Source: Pinirhizobacter soli | GTDB taxonomy: Bacteria; Pseudomonadota; Gammaproteobacteria; Xanthomonadales; Rhodanobacteraceae | NCBI RefSeq assembly: GCF_015905305.1 | Contig: NZ_JADZLQ010000004.1 | Location: 248,001 to 312,000 of the forward strand | Direction: 5' to 3' | Length of the DNA stretch: 64,000 bases | In this document: piece by piece, positions 17,299-25,779 of the stretch | How positions within the stretch are numbered: the first letter of the stretch is position 1 | Layout: the number at the start of each line of letters is the position of its first letter | Made by a program: the position numbers and the translations under genes | Notes under the pieces: model-generated | Database searches by the model: none | The model's input: the letters and a program-made list of their open reading frames with translations, nothing else | Told to the model about the DNA's origin: nothing

Positions 17299-17427
17299 GC
17301 GGGCACTCCGATGTCCGATGGCGGCGCGGTTGCCCCTTGGGGCTAGGCCGGAGGGGGCAAATACCCCGCTGCCACGAAGCTTAACGTTTGTCGCGTGGCC
17401 CGCACAGTCACATAAATGAACGGGACG

Positions 17428-17466
17428 CAAAATAAAGAAAGGCCCGGGCGCCATGGCGCCCGGGCC
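17428..17466 (-). terminator. Strong rho-independent terminator downstream of rimK
   Basis: A perfect 26-bp palindrome of G/C-rich sequence centred on CCATGG (17441-17466), followed on the minus strand by TTTCTTTATTTT. It lies about 105 bp beyond the rimK stop, so the rimBK transcript would have a short 3' UTR, and it insulates the downstream two-component operon. Confidence 0.8.
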
Positions 17467-17572
17467 AAAGAAGAACTGCCCCGATGACCGAAAGCCCAGA
17501 AGACGGCAACCGCTGGGATTGCCTTTCGAACCCCGATGGGGACGTTATATACCCAGCCCGTTTAAATGGCCG

Positions 17573-18493
17573 TTAAGCGGCTTTTTTGCGGCGGCGTTTG
17601 GGCGGGGCCATGCGTTCGGTACCGGCCCCGGCCTCGCAGTGCCGGATGATGGCGTCGGCGATATCCACCCCGGTGCTGGCCTCGATGCCTTCCAGGCCCG
17701 GGGAGGCGTTCACTTCCAGCAAAAGCGGCCCCCGCGCCGAGCGCAGGAGGTCGACGCCGGCCACCCCCAGGCCCAGGGTGGCGGCGGCTTTCAGGGCCAC
17801 CCGGCGCTCCTCGTCGGTCAGCTCCACCGCCTCGGCGGTGCCCCCGCGGTGCAGGTTGGCGCGAAATTCCCCGGGAGCGGAGGAACGCTGCATGGCGGCG
17901 ACCACCTCATTGCCCACGACAAAGCAGCGCAGGTCCTGGCCATTGGCCTCGCGGACGAATTCCTGGACCAGGAAATTGGCATACAGGCCGCGGAAGGCCT
18001 CGATCACGCTTTGCGAAGCCGCCCGCTTCTCGGCCAGCACCACGCCCTGGCCCTGGGTGCCCTCGTTGAGCTTGATCACGTGCGGGGGGTCGCCCAGCAT
18101 GTCCAGGAGGTCGGCGGTGTCGTCGGGATTGTCGCCCACGGCGGTCTTGGGCATGTCCACGCCCTGGGCCGCCATCAGCTGCAGCGACCGCAATTTGTCG
18201 CGGGCCCTCAGCACCGCGTCGGACGGGTTGGGCGTATGCACGCCCATCAGTTCCAGCTGGCGCAGCACCGCGGTGCCGTAGAAGGTACTGGAGGTACCGA
18301 TGCGCGGGATCACGACATCCAGGTGGCCCAGCGGCTTGCCCTTGAAATGCATGGCGAACGACTGCGGCCCGATGCTCATGTAGCAGCGCAGGGGGTCGAT
18401 CACCTTGACGGTGTGCTTGCGCTTGCGCGCCGCTTCCACCAGCCGTTGCGTGGAATACAGGCGCGCATTGCGCGACAGGATGGCGATTTTCAA
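17573..18493 (-). CDS. rimK: Ribosomal protein bS6 C-terminal glutamate ligase RimK
   Basis: An ATP-grasp ligase that adds glutamates to the C-terminus of ribosomal protein S6. The family start [17 protein letters not shown] is followed by [40 protein letters not shown] (ATP-grasp loop), LRCFVVG and [14 protein letters not shown] (metal and ATP ligands). The C-terminus is very basic ([10 protein letters not shown]). I place the start at the TTG at 18493, preceded by GGAG and matching E. coli RimK. An in-frame ATG at 18520 would add nine residues but has no ribosome site. A retropepsin-like rimB gene lies about 110 bp upstream. Confidence 0.92.
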   Translation of the reverse strand: MKIAILSRNARLYSTQRLVEAARKRKHTVKVIDPLRCYMSIGPQSFAMHFKGKPLGHLDVVIPRIGTSSTFYGTAVLRQLELMGVHTPNPSDAVLRARDKLRSLQLMAAQGVDMPKTAVGDNPDDTADLLDMLGDPPHVIKLNEGTQGQGVVLAEKRAASQSVIEAFRGLYANFLVQEFVREANGQDLRCFVVGNEVVAAMQRSSAPGEFRANLHRGGTAEAVELTDEERRVALKAAATLGLGVAGVDLLRSARGPLLLEVNASPGLEGIEASTGVDIADAIIRHCEAGAGTERMAPPKRRRKKAA

Positions 18494-18601
18494 AGCCGGT
18501 GAACTCCGATGGGGCGGCATGCCCCGCCAGGCGGGGCATCGAATGATGTCGATGCTAGCGCGCCGAGGTCGCGCGATGGTGACGATTATGGGGCAGCGGC
18601 C

Positions 18602-19051
18602 TCACCCCGTACCGACAACGCCCCGTAGGCTCGCGGTATACGAAAGCGCCGGATCCACGCGGATGCGATCGAGCAGGGTCATGCGACCCAGAAGTAGCGG
18701 GAACAGCATGTGCCGTCGGTCGTTAAGGTTCAGGTCGATCTCGAACCGCAGGCCTGCGATCTCGATTTCGGTGCGGATGAACCAGCGCATGTTGGCGTGT
18801 CCACCCGAATCGCTCACCCGCCGCCGCCCGGTGGCCATGGCGCGGCACGGCACCAGCACTGGATGGCTGCGCCGCCCGGTGCGTACATCGAAATCGAGCC
18901 AGGTGTCCCCGCCCTCTTCCGCCACCCGCAACGATTCCACGTGCAGCGAACTGGACCGCGCCCCGGTGTCGAGCTTGGCCTTGAGCGAGCCGATGCCGAA
19001 AGACGGCAGCGCCAGGCGCTCGCGCCAGCCGAGGGTGATGACTTCGGTCAT
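18602..19051 (-). CDS. RimB-like retropepsin-fold 'ATP-dependent zinc protease' family protein
   Basis: A 149-residue protein of the Zn_protease (PF05618) family with an aspartic-protease-like LDTGARSSSLH motif at residues 27-37 (D28-T29-G30), then RWFIRTEIEIAG and FPLLLGRMTLL. In Pseudomonas the homologous RimB is encoded with RimK and tunes its S6-glutamylating activity, so the same role is likely here. RimA, the third Pseudomonas partner, is not next to it. It is in the same direction as rimK, with a gap of about 110 bp. Confidence 0.82.
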   Translation of the reverse strand: MTEVITLGWRERLALPSFGIGSLKAKLDTGARSSSLHVESLRVAEEGGDTWLDFDVRTGRRSHPVLVPCRAMATGRRRVSDSGGHANMRWFIRTEIEIAGLRFEIDLNLNDRRHMLFPLLLGRMTLLDRIRVDPALSYTASLRGVVGTG

Positions 19052-19157
19052 GGGAATGCCGTCGGGTTGGGGAGGCGCATCCGGGAGGGTCCGGGGAGCT
19101 GGGGTGCGAAGGATACCCCTTCAATTAGACAGCTGGGCGAAGGAAGGATGAAATTCG

Positions 19158-19613
19158 CTAGCCGAGCATCCTGGCGTGGCTTGCCATAGGGTCATCGACA
19201 CCCTCGAAGCCGAGGCGCAAGTAGAAACAGGCGGCCGCAGGCGTATCGGTCCGCAGACGAACCTTGTCGAAATGCAGCGCCGCTCCTTCGAGGAGGGCTA
19301 GCACCAGCGCTTCGCCGATACCCCGCCGCCGGAAGTCGCCGGCGACATAAAGATGCCGCAGTCGTGCGATGCGCGCCGACGAGACATACGGGTCGACATT
19401 CAAGCCGCCAACGCCTACCGCCCTCCCACTCCATGACGCCATGAGGATGCGTTCACCCGCCTTGTCGAACCGGTTGACGGCAGCGTGCCAGTCGTTGACA
19501 AACCGGCTGACAAACTTGAAGCCCTGACCGGATGCCTCGCGCTCCAGATCGTTCAGTCCCGACGTGATTGTCGTCAGTGGGGTGATGGCTAGCATATGTT
19601 GAGCATGGCTCAC
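19158..19613 (-). CDS. GNAT-family N-acetyltransferase coupled to the mmyB gene
   Basis: A 151-residue acetyltransferase fold. The acetyl-CoA loop RRRGIGEALVLALLEGA (about 98-114) follows the RLRHLYVAGDF strand, and FYLRLGFEGV near the C-terminus is the usual GNAT end. The start codon is GTG at 19613 overlapping the mmyB stop by 4 bp (GTGA), so expression is tied to the Fic gene; ATG 19595 is an alternative. Substrate unknown. Its place as third gene of a mobile mystery A/B operon suggests a functional or hitch-hiking link. Confidence 0.8.
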   Translation of the reverse strand: MSHAQHMLAITPLTTITSGLNDLEREASGQGFKFVSRFVNDWHAAVNRFDKAGERILMASWSGRAVGVGGLNVDPYVSSARIARLRHLYVAGDFRRRGIGEALVLALLEGAALHFDKVRLRTDTPAAACFYLRLGFEGVDDPMASHARMLG

Positions 19614-20209
19614 GACCGGGCAAATTGTAGCAAGGACGTGATGTCGTGCCTGTCCGCAGCTTGCAGTGCACGGATATAAGCCGATCGGGTGGCGCCCGGC
19701 TCCGTCAGTGAATTCGCGCCCCAGGTGAATTTCCCTCGCCCGAGGCTTTCGACGAGCAGGTCGCCCATCATGCGTGAGAGCCGGCCGTTTCCATTGGGAA
19801 ACGGATGGATGGCCACGAGGCGATGATGAAAGCGGACGGCGAGTTCATCCGGAGGAAACACGCCCTCGTTGATCCAGAGTCGCGCGTCGTCGGTGAAAAG
19901 GCGCATCTGGACGCGAATAACGTGGGCTTCCACGCCGATGTTGCGGTCCGTCGTCCGGTAACTGCCAGCCCATCTCCAGACGTCCGCATACATGGCCTTA
20001 TGGGCATTGCAGATAAATGCCTCGTCGGCGAGGTCCGCAGCACCCAGTCGTTGCGCCCGCTTCCGTAACGTTACGGACGCTGCGAGGATGTTTGCCTGCT
20101 CGGCGGCATTGAGTTCATGACGAAAGGTGATGAAGGCGGGCTTCAATCCCCTGCGCTCCTCATCGGTGAGAGGTGTCTGTCCTTCATCGAAGTCGAACAG
20201 GTCACTCAC
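19610..20209 (-). CDS. Mobile mystery protein B, Fic-domain protein
   Basis: A 199-residue Fic-fold protein. The Fic motif is HPFPNGNGRLSR (residues 135-146), where Asn139 occupies the position usually held by Asp/Glu that coordinates Mg. A preceding flap/helix region contains WRWAGSYRTTDRNIGV (about 78-93). N-terminal LFDFDEGQTPLTDEER is typical of the mobile mystery protein B family. Fic proteins transfer AMP or other nucleotide parts to proteins; the actual target here is unknown. The start is GTG at 20209 with GGAAG nearby, 6 bp after the mmyA stop. A toxin-like role with mmyA as regulator is plausible. Confidence 0.85.
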   Translation of the reverse strand: MSDLFDFDEGQTPLTDEERRGLKPAFITFRHELNAAEQANILAASVTLRKRAQRLGAADLADEAFICNAHKAMYADVWRWAGSYRTTDRNIGVEAHVIRVQMRLFTDDARLWINEGVFPPDELAVRFHHRLVAIHPFPNGNGRLSRMMGDLLVESLGRGKFTWGANSLTEPGATRSAYIRALQAADRHDITSLLQFARS

Positions 20210-20215
20210 ACGTAA

Positions 20216-20683
20216 TCACTTCCAAAGGTCACGGCCTTCCATTTCCATCTGGATGTGGCGTTCAAGGACCTCCTTGCGAGCCACACCATCAATGGCCTGG
20301 TTCTCCAGGAGCATCGTGTGCTCGATCGGAACCAGATGTTTCAGGGCGACACGCCTGGCCTGTTCTTCCACGATGCTCTGCAGCGAAGGTGGATTGGGAA
20401 CCAGGGCGTAGACGACCGTGCAATTCATCGCTGCGGCGGCACGTTGCAGCGAGTCCAGTTGAATCGAGCCACCGATCTCCGATGCTTCCATCCTGCTGAC
20501 CGATACCTGCGTGATACCCATGCGGCGCCCCAGATCGGCCGCTGTCATTCCCAGCGCCTGTCGGATGCTCCTGATCCAGCCCTGGTTGGGCCGCGCCATG
20601 ATCGTTCGCAATGAGCGCAGCTCGGCCAGCCGAGGATCGAGGTGTTTCCGGGTTGCAGCCGCTGTTTTTCGACTCGTTTTCAT
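20216..20683 (-). CDS. Mobile mystery protein A, XRE-type HTH regulator
   Basis: A 155-residue DNA-binding protein. An N-terminal LDPRLAELRSL segment leads into an XRE helix-turn-helix (about residues 37-72: WIRSIRQALGMTAADLGRR, MGITQVSVSRMEASE). The C-terminal part AAAMNCTVVYALVPN, SLQSIVEEQARRVALKHL is the mobile mystery protein A signature. It is always found with the Fic partner in known genomes and is likely the antitoxin/regulator. The promoter region upstream carries a regularly spaced palindrome array that it probably binds. AT-rich flanks contrast with the GC-rich surroundings and suggest transfer. Confidence 0.85.
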   Translation of the reverse strand: MKTSRKTAAATRKHLDPRLAELRSLRTIMARPNQGWIRSIRQALGMTAADLGRRMGITQVSVSRMEASEIGGSIQLDSLQRAAAAMNCTVVYALVPNPPSLQSIVEEQARRVALKHLVPIEHTMLLENQAIDGVARKEVLERHIQMEMEGRDLWK

Positions 20684-20710
20684 GGCTTTTACCTCAGCAT
20701 AAGCTGAAAT

Positions 20711-20822
20711 ATAGCCTAAAGACTATGAATATTCAACTTTAAATAGCTTAAAAGCTATCAATGTTTATCTTTTAATAGCCTTTAGTCTATTTTTTCCCGA
20801 GTAATCACTGCTTATAGTCTAT
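20711..20822. promoter_or_regulatory. Array of 16-bp palindromic operators, 32-bp period, upstream of mmyA
   Basis: Three related palindromes lie at 20711-20726 (ATAGCCTAAAGACTAT), 20743-20758 (ATAGCTTAAAAGCTAT) and 20775-20790 (ATAGCCTTTAGTCTAT). Each starts exactly 32 bp after the last, i.e. three helical turns, so all face the same side. A fourth degenerate copy (ACTGCTTATAGTCTAT, right half intact) occupies the next predicted slot 20807-20822. The region is AT-rich and covers the mmyA promoter. Likely cooperative binding sites for the XRE protein. Confidence 0.72.
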
Positions 20823-21154
20823 GCAGGAGATGGAAATTAGCACTGCATCGAGAGTCGAGATTTCAAAAGTCGACCAAACCCGTCCAGCACCCGCGCTGGC
20901 GATCCATGACGAAATCGACGTTCGCCAGGTGCTTGAACGATGCGTGTCTGGAGAAGTTTGGAGCGGCCCTGACCATGAGGCTGGAAGATCAGGTACCGAG
21001 CGCGCCTGGCAGGAAGGCCAGACTGAAGACGGCTGCCGAAGAGTCCAGGGATTTAACAGCGTTCGGTATCGGGTCGATGTGATGCATGACCACATCGCCA
21101 AAAGATACGGCGGCTTCGACTACCTCGACCACCATCCATCACAGCCGCAAGGAC
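20823..21154. other. Gene-poor stretch between the operator array and tRNA-Gly
   Basis: About 330 bp without a convincing gene. Open frames exist on both strands, but none resembles a known family, and the plus-strand one runs into the antisense of tRNA-Gly. The position next to a tRNA 3' end and the mobile mystery genes could mark an island junction. I found no direct repeat of the tRNA end within the neighbouring region. Confidence 0.4.
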
Positions 21155-21228
21155 TGGAGCGGGTGAAGGGAATCGAACCCTCGTCAGTAGCTTGGGAAGC
21201 TACAGCTCTACCATTGAGCTACACCCGC
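21155..21228 (-). tRNA. tRNA-Gly (anticodon TCC)
   Basis: A 74-nt cloverleaf on the minus strand. The acceptor stem GCGGGTG pairs perfectly with CACCCGC. The D-arm starts TAGCTCAATGGTAGAGC, and the anticodon stem GTAGC/GCTAC encloses loop TTCCCAA (anticodon TCC, reading GGA). The T-arm has GTTCGATTC, and TCCA is encoded at the 3' end. Confidence 0.95.
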
Positions 21229-21381
21229 GTGGGAGAGGGATGGTACCCCATGCATGCGGCGGGGTGGAACTGGCCCGATGGTGGCTGAACGACGACCCTG
21301 GGCACATGCCGACTGCCGCGACGCAAGCGCATAATTCGCCCAGCGGCGCGATGCGGGGGCATTGCCGCCATGGAGGCCCAG

Positions 21382-23088
21382 ATGACCGCTTCGGAAAGAT
21401 TCTTGTTTGGCGTAGCGTTTGCAGCGCTCTTCGCCACCGGCGCGCTGCGCGCCCAGGACACCACCACGACCTCCCCGCAAGTGGCGCGTATTTCCTATGT
21501 GCACGGCGACGCTTCGCTGTTTGCCAACGGCGCCGGCCCCTGGGAACCGGCCCAGCGCAATCGTCCGCTGGCCCAGGGCGAACGCCTGGCCACCAAGGGC
21601 TCGTCGCTGGCCGAGGTGGATCTCGGCGGCACGGTGCTGCGGCTGGGTGGCACCAGCGAACTGGGGGTGTCGTCGCTTTCCCCGGCGCAGGCCCGCTTCG
21701 CCCTGCCTTCGGGCGTGCTGCAGGTAAGCGTGCGTACGCTCAACCCGGGCCAGACGCTGGAAATCGATACCGACAAGGTGGCCGTGCTGATCGACAAGCC
21801 GGGCCGCTATCGTTTCGAGGCCGGCAAAGCCTATACCGCGGTGAAGTTGCGCGAAGGCAGTGCCTCTGCCTACGGCAAGGCGGCAGGACCGCTGGCATTG
21901 AAGGGCGGACAAAGCTATCGCTTCGACAACGCCACGCTGACGGCGCTGGCAGTGAGCGGACTACCGCCATCGGATGCCTTCGACACCTGGGCGGTCGGCC
22001 GCGACGGCAGCTTCGTGGCGCCAGCGACCACGCAGTACGTGTCATCGGACACCGTCGGCTACCAGGATCTGGATCACTACGGGACCTGGACTGAAGATCC
22101 GCAGGACGGCGCGGTGTGGTACCCGAACGACGTGGCGCAAGACTGGCAACCCTACGATTCCGGCTCGTGGGACTATGTCGATCCCTGGGGCTGGACCTAT
22201 GTCGGCGACCAGCCGTGGGGCTTCGCGCCGTTCCACTATGGGACCTGGACGCACCGCCATGGGCGTTGGGGCTGGGTGCCCGGGCGCCGCCGCCTGCACG
22301 ACCCGGGCTTCCAGGCCGCCCAGGTACCGCCACCGCCCGGCCACGGACGTCCCGCGCAATCGTGGGCTGCCGCCAACGCACCGGTATCGAGCTTCCCGGA
22401 AATCCGGCGCTTCCAGCAGCATGCGGCCCAACCCAACGGCCCCGCGATCGGCGACGCGAGGCCATGGCCGACGCACAGTCATGACGGCAGGCCACGCGAT
22501 GTCGATGTCATCCGCGTACCTGACCGCAACCCGCCCACGATCGTCTCCACGGTGCGGCGCATGAACCCCGACGCCGGCGCGAGTGCGCGCCCGGGCCTGA
22601 GCTTCATCGCGCCAACACCGGAGCAGGTGCGGCAGGCCGGCGAATCACGGTCCCGCGTCGTCTCCACCGACGACATGCCGCAGGCTTCGGGCTTCGTGCC
22701 ACGCGTCCGCGGTGACGAGGTCCATACATACCGCGGCAATATGGGCGGCGGTGCCAGGCCCGAGGTTCAATACATGAGCCGCCCCATCGACCGGCCTGGA
22801 GATGGTGCACAAGCTGGCAATGGCAATGGCAATGGCAATGGAAACGACAACGGACGTGGCTGGCAAGGAGGTGGTGACGGCAATGGCTGGCAAGGCGGCA
22901 ACGGACGTGGCGACGGCAATGGCAACCGCGGTGGCTGGCAACGCCCACCGCCGGTACAACCGGCGCCTGGAAACCAGGTACGCATGAGCGTGCCGGCGCG
23001 TACCGCCGAATCCAGGCCCTCTGGCAACGGAAATGGCAACGGCAACGGCTCGAAGGGCGGCAACTCCGGGATGGGCACCGTTCGGTAA
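21382..23088 (+). CDS. FecR-like/DUF6600 secreted protein with Gly-Asn repeat tail
   Basis: A 568-residue exported protein. It has a signal peptide (about 1-24), a FecR-like beta domain (about 30-190: [37 protein letters not shown]) and a Trp/Tyr-rich DUF6600 region (about 220-310: [32 protein letters not shown]). A long disordered C-terminus ends in Gly-Asn repeats and QGG blocks (about 470-568). The start at 21382 is favoured by GGAGG; ATG 21370 is possible. No FecI/FecA genes are adjacent, so it is not a standard anti-sigma FecR. Probably periplasmic or surface; function unknown. Confidence 0.75.
   Translation: MTASERFLFGVAFAALFATGALRAQDTTTTSPQVARISYVHGDASLFANGAGPWEPAQRNRPLAQGERLATKGSSLAEVDLGGTVLRLGGTSELGVSSLSPAQARFALPSGVLQVSVRTLNPGQTLEIDTDKVAVLIDKPGRYRFEAGKAYTAVKLREGSASAYGKAAGPLALKGGQSYRFDNATLTALAVSGLPPSDAFDTWAVGRDGSFVAPATTQYVSSDTVGYQDLDHYGTWTEDPQDGAVWYPNDVAQDWQPYDSGSWDYVDPWGWTYVGDQPWGFAPFHYGTWTHRHGRWGWVPGRRRLHDPGFQAAQVPPPPGHGRPAQSWAAANAPVSSFPEIRRFQQHAAQPNGPAIGDARPWPTHSHDGRPRDVDVIRVPDRNPPTIVSTVRRMNPDAGASARPGLSFIAPTPEQVRQAGESRSRVVSTDDMPQASGFVPRVRGDEVHTYRGNMGGGARPEVQYMSRPIDRPGDGAQAGNGNGNGNGNDNGRGWQGGGDGNGWQGGNGRGDGNGNRGGWQRPPPVQPAPGNQVRMSVPARTAESRPSGNGNGNGNGSKGGNSGMGTVR
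22816..22839 (+). repeat. GGCAAT hexanucleotide repeat inside the DUF6600 gene
   Basis: Four perfect tandem copies of GGCAAT encoding alternating Gly-Asn, followed by degenerate copies and by further GGCAAC/GGCAAT units to about 23050. Six-base units keep the reading frame if copy number changes. Confidence 0.7.
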
Positions 23089-23155
23089 GCATGGCCTTCG
23101 GCCGCTACAATGGCCTGATGCAGATCGATTCCTCCCAGCGCATCGGAGCCGCCCG

Positions 23156-23851
23156 ATGAGCGACGACACCCCATCGCCGGTCATGCGGCGTATCCGCAGC
23201 TTCGTTCTGCGCGAAGGCCGCATGACCCCCGCCCAGCAGCGCGCCTTCGATGACCACTGGGCGCGCTTCGGCCTGGAATACCAGGGCCAGCCGCGTGACC
23301 TGGACACCACCTTCGGGCGCCAGGCACCGCGTGTGCTGGAGATCGGCTTCGGCAATGGCGAGGCCCTGGCCTGGGCCTCCGAACACGACCAGGCGCGTGA
23401 CTACCTCGGCGTGGAAGTACACGGCCCGGGCGTGGGCCGGCTGATGATCGCCCTTGCCGCGCGCGATGCCTCCAACGTACGCATCTACAAACACGACGCG
23501 GTGGAGGTGCTCGAGCGGGAGATCCCCGCCGGGTCGCTCTCGGAAGTGCGCATCTGGTTCCCCGACCCCTGGCACAAGAAGCGCCACAACAAGCGCCGCC
23601 TGATACAGCCGGACTTCATCTCCATGCTTGCCACGCGCATGGCCCGCGGCGGCCTGCTGCACCTGGCCACCGACTGGCAGGACTACGCTGATCACATGCT
23701 CGAGGTGATGGAAGCAGCACCGGCTTGGACCAATCGCCTGGGGCCGCGAGCCGTGGCACCGCGGCCGGACTGGCGCATCGAAACGCACTTCGAACGGCGG
23801 GGCCTGAAGCTCGGGCACGGCGTCTGGGATTTTCTGTACGACGCGAATTGA
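23156..23851 (+). CDS. trmB: tRNA (guanine(46)-N7)-methyltransferase
   Basis: A 231-residue SAM-dependent methyltransferase that makes m7G46 in tRNA. The SAM site [13 protein letters not shown] (about 62-74) is followed by [13 protein letters not shown]. The catalytic-site block [18 protein letters not shown] (about 138-155) contains the family Asp and Arg residues. The C-terminus has [24 protein letters not shown] sits before the ATG. It follows the DUF6600 gene by 67 bp on the same strand; no functional link is obvious. Confidence 0.94.
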   Translation: MSDDTPSPVMRRIRSFVLREGRMTPAQQRAFDDHWARFGLEYQGQPRDLDTTFGRQAPRVLEIGFGNGEALAWASEHDQARDYLGVEVHGPGVGRLMIALAARDASNVRIYKHDAVEVLEREIPAGSLSEVRIWFPDPWHKKRHNKRRLIQPDFISMLATRMARGGLLHLATDWQDYADHMLEVMEAAPAWTNRLGPRAVAPRPDWRIETHFERRGLKLGHGVWDFLYDAN

Positions 23852-23934
23852 GCGCCAAGTCAGCCAGGAGTCGGTAGCCGCGCGTATACTCACCGGCACG
23901 AACCTTCCTTCGCCTTGGCCAGGATTGCCGGCAC

Positions 23935-25776
23935 GTGGCATTGACCCTCACCCCCGAAATGATCCTCGTGCTCGGGCTGGTGGGCTTCACCATGCTGATG
24001 CTGGTGCTGGAGTGGATCCGCGCCGACCTGGTGGCCCTGCTGGTGGTGGTCACCATCGGCCTCACCGGTTTGATCCCCGGCGAGCAGGTCTTCAAGGGGT
24101 TCGCCGGCAACGCCGTGATCGCCATCATCGCGATCATGATCATGGGCGCAGGGCTCGACCGCGCGGGCGTGCTCAACCTCACCGCTTCGTTCGTGATGCG
24201 CATGGCGCGGGGCGTGGAATCGCGCCTGGGCGTGGTGGTCAATAGTGTCACCAGCCTCTTCAGTGCGCTGATCCCAAGCCAGGCCCTGGCCGCGCTGATG
24301 ATCCCGGTCACCAGCCGCCTTTCCGCGCGCACGGGCGTGCCGATGTCCCGCCTGCTGCTGCCGATGGCATTCTGCATCCTCACCGGCACCAACACCACGC
24401 TGATCGCGAACTCCCCGCTGATCGTGCTGAACGACCTGATCGCCAGCGCCAATGCCAACCTGCCGCCGGGTGCGCACACCATCCCCAAGTTTGGCCTGTT
24501 CAGCGTCACGCCCGTGGGCCTGGTGCTGGCGATAGGAGGCATTGCCTTCTTCTACTTCTTCAGCCGAAAGCTCCTGCCCGACCGCGAGGATGACCGCCTG
24601 AAGGTCACGCCCGGCCGTACGGAAAGCTACTTCGCCGACACCTATGGCATTGCCGGCGAACCTGCCGAACTCACCGTCACCGCCGAGAGCCCGCTGGTGG
24701 GCATGAGCATCGGCGAAACCGAGCAGTTGCATGGCGCGCCGCTGATCCTAGCCATCAAGAACGGCAACGAGGCGCGCATGGCGCCGCCGTCGGACCAGAT
24801 GATCTGGGTGGGCACCGTGCTTGGCGTGCTGGGTCCGCGCGATGAAGTGAACGCTTTCGCCAACAACCAGCTTTGCCGCGTGTCCACGCGCATGCGCCAG
24901 CTGGGCGAGCAGTTCAATTCCAGTCGCGCGGGTATTTCCGAGGCGGTGATCCCGCCCAGTTCAAGGTTCCTGAAGCAGTCGGTGGGCGAGCTGCGCCTGC
25001 GCAAGCGCTTCGGCATCTCGGTGCTGGCGGTCAATCGCGGAGACCAGGTCTTCCGCGAAGACGTCCGCTCGGTAAGCCTGCGCGCTGGCGACACGCTGGT
25101 GTTGCACAGCAACTGGCGCGATCTGCTGCTGGCCCAGGAAGACCGCGACCTGGTGGTGGTGACCGACATCCCCAAGGAAGAACAACGCCCCGGCAAGATC
25201 TGGCAGGCGGTGGGTTTCTTCACCTTGGCCAAGTGCCTGGCCCTGTTCACCAACCTCGACCTTTCCATCGCCATGATGACTGGCGCCGTCGGCATGCTGC
25301 TGACCGGCGTGCTGAACATGGACGAGGCTTACAAGGCGATCAACTGGAAGACCATCTTCGTTACCGCGTGTCTTATCCCGCTGGGCTGGTCGATGGATTC
25401 CACAGGCACCGCCTCATGGATTGCCCAGGAGGTTCTGCACGTGCTTGGCGGCGCGCCGCAATGGACGCTGCAGCTGTCCATCGCGGTACTCACGCTGATC
25501 TTCTCGCAGGTGATGTCGAACGTGGGCGCGACGGTGATGATGGTGCCCATCGCCATCAGCGTGGCAGTCACCACCGGCGGCAATCCATCGGCCTATGCGC
25601 TGATCGTGGCGGTGTCTTCGTCCAATACCTTCCTGCTGCCCTCGGGCCATCCGGCGCTGATGATGGTGGCGGGCCCCGGCGGTTATCGCGCCAAGGATTT
25701 CCTGCGCGCCGGCCTGCCGCTGACGATCATGGTGCTGGTGCTTACCCTGGTGTGCATCAACCTGATGTACCGCTAG
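23935..25776 (+). CDS. SLC13-family anion transporter with two TrkA_C domains
   Basis: A 613-residue membrane permease. The N-terminal transmembrane half (about 1-215) holds IPSQALAALMIPV and the substrate motif LTGTNTTLIANSPLIV. Two cytoplasmic RCK_C/TrkA_C domains follow (about 220-310 and 325-400, ending VVVTDIPKEEQ), then a second transmembrane half (about 415-613) with FSQVMSNVGATVMMVPIAIS and SSSNTFLLPSGHPALMM. This layout is typical of SLC13/DASS-like sulfate, dicarboxylate or other anion carriers. The start is GTG at 23935. The substrate is not predictable. Confidence 0.86.
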   Translation: MALTLTPEMILVLGLVGFTMLMLVLEWIRADLVALLVVVTIGLTGLIPGEQVFKGFAGNAVIAIIAIMIMGAGLDRAGVLNLTASFVMRMARGVESRLGVVVNSVTSLFSALIPSQALAALMIPVTSRLSARTGVPMSRLLLPMAFCILTGTNTTLIANSPLIVLNDLIASANANLPPGAHTIPKFGLFSVTPVGLVLAIGGIAFFYFFSRKLLPDREDDRLKVTPGRTESYFADTYGIAGEPAELTVTAESPLVGMSIGETEQLHGAPLILAIKNGNEARMAPPSDQMIWVGTVLGVLGPRDEVNAFANNQLCRVSTRMRQLGEQFNSSRAGISEAVIPPSSRFLKQSVGELRLRKRFGISVLAVNRGDQVFREDVRSVSLRAGDTLVLHSNWRDLLLAQEDRDLVVVTDIPKEEQRPGKIWQAVGFFTLAKCLALFTNLDLSIAMMTGAVGMLLTGVLNMDEAYKAINWKTIFVTACLIPLGWSMDSTGTASWIAQEVLHVLGGAPQWTLQLSIAVLTLIFSQVMSNVGATVMMVPIAISVAVTTGGNPSAYALIVAVSSSNTFLLPSGHPALMMVAGPGGYRAKDFLRAGLPLTIMVLVLTLVCINLMYR

Positions 25777-25779
25777 CGC

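Noticed and set aside
17441..17466. 26-bp perfect palindrome considered as a protein operator
   Set aside because: It is followed by a T-rich run on the minus strand and lies after rimK, which fits a terminator better.
21155..21228. tRNA-Gly 3' end as an integration (att) site for the mmyAB block
   Set aside because: No second copy of the tRNA end and no integrase were found in the window, so an att call is unsupported.
20821..21288. 155-codon plus-strand open frame starting right after the operator array
   Set aside because: Its last third is the antisense of tRNA-Gly (the familiar VKGIEPSSVAW artefact), and the rest resembles no family; treated as non-coding.
22816..23050. Repeat tract considered as a CRISPR-like array
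   Set aside because: Units are six bases, encode Gly-Asn in frame, and have no spacers.
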